Source of the DNA: Sphaerochaetaceae bacterium
GTDB taxonomy: Bacteria; Spirochaetota; Spirochaetia; Sphaerochaetales; Sphaerochaetaceae
Direction: 5' to 3'
Length of the DNA: 11,529 nt
Assembly (NCBI GenBank): GCA_016302165.1
Contig: JAEDOD010000054.1
Location: 1 to 11,529, forward strand
A model generated the notes under the pieces. The model searched no databases. It saw only the letters and a list, made by a program, of their open reading frames with translations, and was not told where the DNA came from. Made by a program: the position numbers and the translations under genes. Shown piece after piece: positions 7,138 through 11,529 of the stretch. How positions within the stretch are numbered: position 1 is the first letter of the stretch; every line of letters begins with the position of its first letter.

Positions 7138-9027
7138 TCAATAGAGATACTTGGCCATTGGACAGCAGGAACAGATCATCCATGCTCCCCAGAGAAGAGC
7201 TGTAAAGAAGCCAGGCCATATACTGTTGGTCTTCTTTGAAACGACCATGTTCAGAGCATTGGCAATGGTCATACCTATGAAGAGTGGCAGAATTGCAATT
7301 GTATAGATGTAGACTCTGTCAGCAGAGAAATATGTTGATGTTGTGACAGTGTTGAATACATTTACGCAGATTACGAAGAAGATCCAGAGAAGGAGGAGGC
7401 CGAGGACTGTAAGCACTGTACCTATTCCTATGGATTTCAGAGTGCCCTTAAGGTCATCTTCAGTTTCTCCGACTCCTACGCTCTTCAGAGCCAGGGAGGA
7501 AGAAAGGAAGTAAGGAATCTGGAAAATGACATACATGAATACACAGAATGTCCTGTTGACGTTCAAGGTGCTCATCATGAATGTTGCAATGTGCATGCCC
7601 TGCTTTGTATATGCAGAAATGAATGCAAATACCAGGTAACCGCAACCTACTGCAAAGAGTCCATAGAGAAGAGACTTCAGGATATAGCTGCCGCAGAAGG
7701 ATCCGTCATTGGATGTGCGGAAGCCATAGGTGTTGAGATTGCCTCCATGCTTCTTTCCCCAGAGGAAGTGATAGGCCAGGAACACAAGAATCATTGCGAT
7801 ACTTGTAAGCCATTGCCATGAGATGTAGGAGTTGTTGTTTCCTCCAAGAAGCCAGATATTTGATATATCGATGCCTAGGAAGGTTCTAGATGAGAGGATT
7901 CCCTTTCTGAAGAGCAATACAGGAATGATGAAGAGGACGACGAAGAAAATCCAATAATAGAGAGGCTTTTCCTTTCTGTCGATTCCAATCTTTCTGGTCT
8001 TTTCAAGCTTAAGTGACTTGAAGAAGGAAGTATCGAGAAGCCAGGAAGCCATGGTGATCATTGCGACCACTACAGCAGCAAGCTGGAGGATATATCCAAA
8101 GTCCTTCCATGCCCATACCAGCTTTATCTTATTGATGTCTCCATAGGATGAGACACCCTTGTCCAAGCCAAGACCTGCAACGGATGTGACACTGTAGACC
8201 ACAGTCCTGATCGCTTCATTATTGACCAGATAGTAGGCATGACAGGAATTAGGCATGTAGCCAGCGCGGATATACTCCTTGCCGTCTGAACCTGTAATAG
8301 TGTAGGTCTTTCCAATTTCAATCTTAGGAAGCTTTTCTTTCTCTGTTTCCCAATCGTTGAAGAAGAGGCGTACCAGCTGCTCATTCTCGAAGACTGAAGC
8401 AACATTGTTGTTTGTCCTTGCCAGTGTTGATTCGTCGGAATCTCCCAGGATGTTGATGAAGTTGTAGTCTCTTCTTGTAACTGCAGGATTGCCCCACATA
8501 TTCATACCTATGTTGATCTGAAGGAATATTTCATCCTGATGCTGTACAGCAAAGCCTGCTGTATAGGAAGCACCCATGGAGTGGCCCATGGTGATGATTC
8601 TGTCCTTGTCGATGAAGTTGAAAAGCTTTACAGCGTTGAAGACTGTCTCAAGTCCCATAGGAGCGGATCCGCCTTCGCTTACTGCTGTCTCAGCTGTTCC
8701 TGTAGGAACATCGGAGTTGTGGGAACCTGTATAGTCGAATGTGACGACTACATATCCTCTGCGGGCAAGCTCAACTGCGTAGGAAGATCCCTGTTCAAGC
8801 ATGTCTGCTCCGCCATGGGCATAAATGATGACAGGAGCTGGATTATCTGCAGTAGCAGCCTTTGGTCTATACATGAAAGCACTGATCTGGTCTCCATCCC
8901 CAGAAGCCAGGTTCAGCTTTGTAACTTCAGTCTTACCCCAATTGGTATCAACACCAATTATGAGGAGAAGAGAGAGAGCCATCAGGACAACTGATAGAAG
9001 TAGTCCAAACAAATGTGTCTTTTTCAT
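7138..9027 (-). CDS. Membrane-anchored extracytoplasmic alpha/beta hydrolase, copy 2
   Basis: Protein of 629 residues with one N-terminal anchor (about 6-25), an outside alpha/beta hydrolase domain (about 28-305) and eight C-terminal membrane helices (near 309, 357, 404, 449, 494, 531, 569 and 602). Domain motifs in order: NPAPVIIYAHGGADML at 62-77 with the HGG oxyanion-type turn, ELARRGYVVVTFDYTGSHNSD at 86-106, nucleophile elbow GHSMG with Ser150, LGDSDES at 194-200 supplying Asp196 or Asp198, and His263 in NSCHAYY. These form a plausible complete triad. The first half resembles serine esterases and peptidases of the dienelactone hydrolase/BAAT/prolyl-oligopeptidase type; I do not know a named family for the whole protein. 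The WKDFG motif at the entry of helix 2 recurs in the paralogs. AGGAG lies seven bases before ATG. It has its own terminator, and upstream an AraR-like box and an unusual structured leader. Substrate unknown; esterase is the broadest safe guess. Confidence 0.86.
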   Translation of the reverse strand: MKKTHLFGLLLSVVLMALSLLLIIGVDTNWGKTEVTKLNLASGDGDQISAFMYRPKAATADNPAPVIIYAHGGADMLEQGSSYAVELARRGYVVVTFDYTGSHNSDVPTGTAETAVSEGGSAPMGLETVFNAVKLFNFIDKDRIITMGHSMGASYTAGFAVQHQDEIFLQINIGMNMWGNPAVTRRDYNFINILGDSDESTLARTNNNVASVFENEQLVRLFFNDWETEKEKLPKIEIGKTYTITGSDGKEYIRAGYMPNSCHAYYLVNNEAIRTVVYSVTSVAGLGLDKGVSSYGDINKIKLVWAWKDFGYILQLAAVVVAMITMASWLLDTSFFKSLKLEKTRKIGIDRKEKPLYYWIFFVVLFIIPVLLFRKGILSSRTFLGIDISNIWLLGGNNNSYISWQWLTSIAMILVFLAYHFLWGKKHGGNLNTYGFRTSNDGSFCGSYILKSLLYGLFAVGCGYLVFAFISAYTKQGMHIATFMMSTLNVNRTFCVFMYVIFQIPYFLSSSLALKSVGVGETEDDLKGTLKSIGIGTVLTVLGLLLLWIFFVICVNVFNTVTTSTYFSADRVYIYTIAILPLFIGMTIANALNMVVSKKTNSIWPGFFTALLWGAWMICSCCPMAKYLY

Positions 9028-9048
9028 AAAGTTACTCCTAATACTTCA

Positions 9049-9064
9049 ATCCTTTTACAAGGAC
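9049..9064 (-). promoter_or_regulatory. Tetraloop hairpin in the hydrolase gene 2 leader
   Basis: In the minus-strand transcript GUCCUU and AAGGAU (9059-9064, 9049-9054) pair, with one G-U pair, around GUAA, a GNRA-type tetraloop. It lies about ten bases before the AGGAG ribosome binding site. May be part of a structured leader. Confidence 0.35.
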
Positions 9065-9104
9065 AACAGTTTGCAGATTATGAGAAAAGGGTTTTTATCC
9101 CCCT

Positions 9105-9160
9105 GGAATACCAGCCCCATTCCCAGTGAAGATTCCTGCCATAAGGGGAATACAAGCCCC
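9105..9160. repeat. Pair of 14-base direct repeats in the hydrolase gene 2 leader
   Basis: GGAATACCAGCCCC (9105-9118) and GGAATACAAGCCCC (9147-9160) differ at one base and are exactly 42 bases apart, about four helical turns. Two inverted GGAAT words lie between them (9120-9125, 9133-9137). In RNA from the minus strand the GGGAAU between the repeats could pair with either the upstream AUUCCC or the downstream AUUCC, giving two exclusive hairpins. Function unknown; not a riboswitch class I recognise. Confidence 0.5.
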
Positions 9161-9167
9161 TCAAATA

Positions 9168-9196
9168 GACATAGGATGAAATAATGTTAACACCAA
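9168..9196 (-). promoter_or_regulatory. Weak candidate promoter of hydrolase gene 2
   Basis: Minus strand TTGGTG (9191-9196), 17-base spacer, TATGTC (9168-9173). Both hexamers are poor; the reason to list it is the parallel with hydrolase gene 1 (TTGCAC-17-TATGTT) and its place directly after the AraR-like box. It would give a leader of about 135 bases. Confidence 0.3.
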
Positions 9197-9202
9197 TTTT
9201 TG

Positions 9203-9218
9203 AGTTGTAAATACATTT
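9203..9218. promoter_or_regulatory. AraR-like box upstream of hydrolase gene 2
   Basis: AGTTGTAAATACATTT matches 11 of 16 positions of the AraR consensus and shares the core TTGTAAATACA exactly with the box of hydrolase gene 1. On the minus strand TGTAT is followed after 13 bases by ATTGG, a slightly longer spacing than the other boxes. Confidence 0.5.
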
Positions 9219-9237
9219 TTAGGCAAATATGGAGTTT

Positions 9238-9272
9238 ATTTCAATATTTGTATTGAAAATTTGTATTGAAAT
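9238..9272. repeat. Tandem 13-base repeat with an inverted partner upstream of hydrolase gene 2
   Basis: ATTTGTATTGAAA occurs twice with no gap (9246-9258, 9259-9271). Just before it ATTTCAATA (9238-9246) is the exact inverse of TATTGAAAT (9264-9272). Each copy carries ATTTGTAT, the AraR half-site, about 20-45 bases upstream of the box at 9203-9218. It may be an auxiliary operator cluster, or a site for another regulator. Confidence 0.5.
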
Positions 9273-9418
9273 CATGCTTTCGTATGCTTATTCCGGCTCA
9301 TTAGAGAGATGGACCATAACCAGCGGATCAAGATACAGACGATTTTGCTTTCCTCTGGATTTCAACAATGACTGCACTCTGAGGAATTGTGTTTCCTGTA
9401 AACAGATTTTCCTGAATG
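9273..9418. other. Non-coding stretch without recognised content
   Basis: Between the tandem repeat and the terminator of hydrolase gene 3 there is no supported gene. A 75-codon plus-strand frame starting at 9229 crosses this stretch and runs into the terminator; it has only a weak ribosome binding site and was not accepted. Confidence 0.4.
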
Positions 9419-9462
9419 AAAAAAGCGGATCAGGCCTCCTTCTTCAAGAAGCCTGATACCGC
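9419..9462 (-). terminator. Rho-independent terminator of hydrolase gene 3
   Basis: On the minus strand GCGG-T-ATCAGGC (9451-9462) pairs with GCCTGATCCGC (9425-9435), with a single bulged base, across a loop that can itself pair (CTTCTTGAAGAAG), followed by six Ts (9419-9424 as As). It lies 20 bases after the stop codon of hydrolase gene 3. Confidence 0.93.
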
Positions 9463-9482
9463 AAAACAATGGAAAGGAGATA

Positions 9483-11432
9483 TCAGAAGATCATGTAGTT
9501 TGTCATTCCTCCAGTGGAACACAGTGTCCAGACTCCCCAGAGTACAGCTGTACAGAGGCCTGCCCAGATGCTTCTTGTCTTTGAAGACACGTATACGTTT
9601 AGGGCATTTCCCACTGTGATTCCTATGGTAAGTGGAAGGATTGCCAGGGCATATGCATAGAGGATGCCTGTCCTGAAGCCTTCCATTACAGTGTGAGTGA
9701 AGTTCAGCTGGCAAAGGACAGCAAGATAGAATACAAAAAGGCCTCCCACTGTAATGAGAGTAGTCTTCACTACATTCTTCACCAGATTCCTTGTTGTTCC
9801 GTCATACTCGATTCCAATTGACTTCACAGCCAGGTGGTTAGAGAGGAAATATGGAATCAGGTAGAGGAAGTATACAGGCCAGCACATTATTCTCTTTCTC
9901 GAAAGGGTTGACATCTGCAGAGTAGTGATGTGGAGACCCTGCTGTGTATATTTACCGATGAATGCCATGAGGATGTATCCAGATCCTACTACTATGATTC
10001 CGAAGAGAAGTGACTTAAGGATGTAGCTGATTCTAAATCTTCCGTCGTCACTGGTCTTGAAGCCAAGAGTCCTATAGTTTTCTCCATGCTTTCTTCCGTA
10101 GGCGAAGTAGTACACAAAAAAGATTATGAGCATGACTGCAGCAACAAGCCACTGCCATTCAACATATACGTTGGATGTTCCTCCAAGGAGCCACAGACTA
10201 TGGGCGGTACCGTCAGCGCTGGTCCATTTTGTAGGAATCAGACACTTTGTGGCAATCTTGGTTACAGGATTATCTGTATTGTACTCAGTAGGGAAGAGTC
10301 CAATTTCAGCTCCCTTGATTCCTGGGAGATACAAAAGTGGAGGAAGAATGATAAGGAGAATAAGGAATACCCACCAAAGAGGAGACTTCTTCTTCCATCC
10401 GATGGAAGCTTCCCTCTTAAGCTCAAGACCTCTGAATGTATCTGTCTTTATGAGTTTTGTGGCAACAGTAAACATCAGGAGACATATTGCCAGGTACTCA
10501 AGCACCCATCCGATATCCTTCCACTGCCATACAGTGGAAATCTTTCCGTATGTGGATGGATCTGTGATGTCTACACCGTCTATGTCGCCAAATCCTCCCA
10601 TTCCCTGGATGAATGCGTAGATGATTCTCTTTACTGCTGTGTTGTTTACGTTGTAGTAGGCGTGGATGGAGTGGGGGAAATAGAAAACCCTCATATAATC
10701 GTTGCCGTCACTACCTTTTACTGTATAGATCTTATCTGGCTTGATTGGGCCGTCAGTCTCGCCCCAGGCCTGGGAAAGCTTTTCAGAACTGAAATATCTT
10801 GTGATATCCTGGTTTGTACGTCCTGTCTTTTCGTCAAGTATGGTGGTCCTCTTCAGCGCAGATTCGTCGCTATCTCCAACGATGGAAATGTAGTTGAAAT
10901 CTCCTGGTTCCGGAGTGACAGCTGAGCCGAGATGCATAAGGAGAGTCACATGGTCGCTATATGCGGCAGCAAATCTGGAAGCATAACCTCCTCCCATGGA
11001 GTGTCCGAATACAGCGATGTTGTCCTGCTGGACAAAATTGTATGAGGAGAGGGTATTGTAGATTGTATCTCCGCAGAAGGTAGTCTCACCAGTACCTGAA
11101 GCATAGTCAGAATCATGAGAGCCCTGGTAGTCGAAGTTTATTACTACATATCCTCTTCTGGCCAGTTCAAGGGCATAGGTTCCGGTATGCTCAAGCATAT
11201 CGTTTCCCCCGTGGTACATCACAATTGCAGGAGCTGGATTCTCTGCCGTTGCGCTTTTTGGCTTGTATAGCATTGCATGTACTCTATCTCCATCAGCTGA
11301 AGACAACTGCATTTCCTCTACCTTGACCTTACCCCATGCAGTGTCTGTCCCTATCACCAGAATAAGGGCCAATAGGGCAAGAGCAATAATGCAGATTACA
11401 GAAATGGCAAAACCACTCAGACGTTTTTTCAT
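9483..11432 (-). CDS. Membrane-anchored extracytoplasmic alpha/beta hydrolase, copy 3
   Basis: The longest copy, 649 residues, and clearly the closest relative of copy 2. N-terminal anchor about 8-28; outside hydrolase domain about 30-303 with NPAPAIVMYHGGNDML at 65-80, ELARRGYVVINFDYQGSHDSD at 89-109, GHSMG with Ser145, VGDSDES at 185-191 (Asp187 or Asp189), and His257 in HSIHAYYNVNN, which aligns with His263 of copy 2. The WKDIG motif at 304-308 leads into eight membrane helices (near 307, 351, 425, 468, 515, 556, 588 and 620). The loop between the helices near 351 and 425 is some 25 residues longer than in copy 2 and contains TKWTSADGTAHS. GGGAGG lies six bases before the ATG. Monocistronic by its own terminator; an AraR-like box lies about 80 bases upstream. 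Predicted active serine hydrolase at the cell surface; substrate unknown. Confidence 0.86.
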   Translation of the reverse strand: MKKRLSGFAISVICIIALALLALILVIGTDTAWGKVKVEEMQLSSADGDRVHAMLYKPKSATAENPAPAIVMYHGGNDMLEHTGTYALELARRGYVVINFDYQGSHDSDYASGTGETTFCGDTIYNTLSSYNFVQQDNIAVFGHSMGGGYASRFAAAYSDHVTLLMHLGSAVTPEPGDFNYISIVGDSDESALKRTTILDEKTGRTNQDITRYFSSEKLSQAWGETDGPIKPDKIYTVKGSDGNDYMRVFYFPHSIHAYYNVNNTAVKRIIYAFIQGMGGFGDIDGVDITDPSTYGKISTVWQWKDIGWVLEYLAICLLMFTVATKLIKTDTFRGLELKREASIGWKKKSPLWWVFLILLIILPPLLYLPGIKGAEIGLFPTEYNTDNPVTKIATKCLIPTKWTSADGTAHSLWLLGGTSNVYVEWQWLVAAVMLIIFFVYYFAYGRKHGENYRTLGFKTSDDGRFRISYILKSLLFGIIVVGSGYILMAFIGKYTQQGLHITTLQMSTLSRKRIMCWPVYFLYLIPYFLSNHLAVKSIGIEYDGTTRNLVKNVVKTTLITVGGLFVFYLAVLCQLNFTHTVMEGFRTGILYAYALAILPLTIGITVGNALNVYVSSKTRSIWAGLCTAVLWGVWTLCSTGGMTNYMIF

Positions 11433-11434
11433 AG

Positions 11435-11450
11435 GTAACCTCCCCGTTAC
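11435..11450 (-). promoter_or_regulatory. Ribosome binding site of hydrolase gene 3 in the loop of a short hairpin
   Basis: GTAAC and GTTAC (11446-11450, 11435-11439) can pair around GGGGAG, putting the ribosome binding site in the loop. Five pairs only, so the effect on translation may be small. Confidence 0.25.
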
Positions 11451-11510
11451 ATATTTCTTTTCCTGAGACCACGGCTATTCTCCATTGAGACCCCTTTCCA
11501 TGGCCAATAT

Positions 11511-11526
11511 ATTTGTTCATACATTT
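11511..11526. promoter_or_regulatory. AraR-like box upstream of hydrolase gene 3
   Basis: ATTTGTTCATACATTT matches 12 of 16 positions of the AraR consensus. On the minus strand it reads TGTAT-N10-ATTGG (11503-11522), the same spacing as in the arabinose operon, with TTGGCC (11502-11507) as possible -35. No good -10 is found 16-18 bases further on, so the promoter itself is unresolved; a TATATT overlapping the box would have its -35 outside the window. Confidence 0.5.
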
Positions 11527-11529
11527 TCT

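Noticed and set aside
9229..9456. A 75-codon plus-strand frame in the gap between hydrolase genes 2 and 3
   Set aside because: Weak ribosome binding site, no family resemblance, begins next to the tandem repeat and reads through the terminator hairpin of hydrolase gene 3.
10086..10925. A 279-codon plus-strand frame opposite hydrolase gene 3
   Set aside because: Antisense to the conserved hydrolase and membrane domains; low-complexity translation without family motifs, and no promoter or ribosome binding site seen.
1..11529. CRISPR arrays, tRNA or rRNA genes, insertion sequences, prophage or toxin-antitoxin genes
   Set aside because: No regular spaced repeats, cloverleaf-like or ribosomal sequences, transposase motifs or small paired genes were seen; the only repeats are paralogous coding segments and regulatory boxes.

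Overview
The window looks like a piece of a Bacillota (Firmicutes) chromosome, probably an anaerobic clostridial or erysipelotrichial gut-type organism. The grounds are an araR regulator of the GntR/LacI chimera type, AraR-like operators, strong AGGAGG-type ribosome binding sites, U-tract terminators, and free use of AGA/AGG and ATA codons at moderate GC (by eye). The class or genus cannot be fixed from sequence alone.

Region 1 (1-3665, minus strand) is an L-arabinose catabolic operon read right to left: an FGGY-family sugar kinase (probable L-ribulokinase, not of the E. coli AraB type), araD (L-ribulose-5-phosphate 4-epimerase) and araA (L-arabinose isomerase, running off the left edge). The genes overlap by 4-8 bases. 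Together they would convert L-arabinose to D-xylulose 5-phosphate. No transporter is visible.

Region 2 (3666-5022) is the divergent control region and araR on the plus strand, ending in a terminator that reads both ways.

Region 3 (5053-11432, minus strand) holds three paralogous genes of 608, 629 and 649 codons. Each encodes one N-terminal membrane anchor, a predicted extracytoplasmic alpha/beta hydrolase domain with a GxSxG serine, and about eight C-terminal membrane segments. I do not recognise the full-length family. The second and third copies keep a plausible Ser-Asp-His triad; the first keeps Ser and His but appears to have lost the Asp. The last two have their own terminators and the first uses the terminator shared with araR, so each gene looks like a single-gene transcription unit.

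The link between the regions is regulatory. An AraR-like box of the form TGTAT-N10/13-ATTG(C/G) occurs once upstream of the kinase operon, once in the araR promoter region, and once upstream of each of the three hydrolase genes. In four of the five the ATTG(C/G) part coincides with a candidate -35 element. The inference is that the three membrane hydrolases belong to the arabinose regulon, perhaps as surface esterases or peptidase-like enzymes acting on arabinose-containing material. The substrate is unknown. No RNA genes, CRISPR arrays, insertion sequences or prophage genes were seen.
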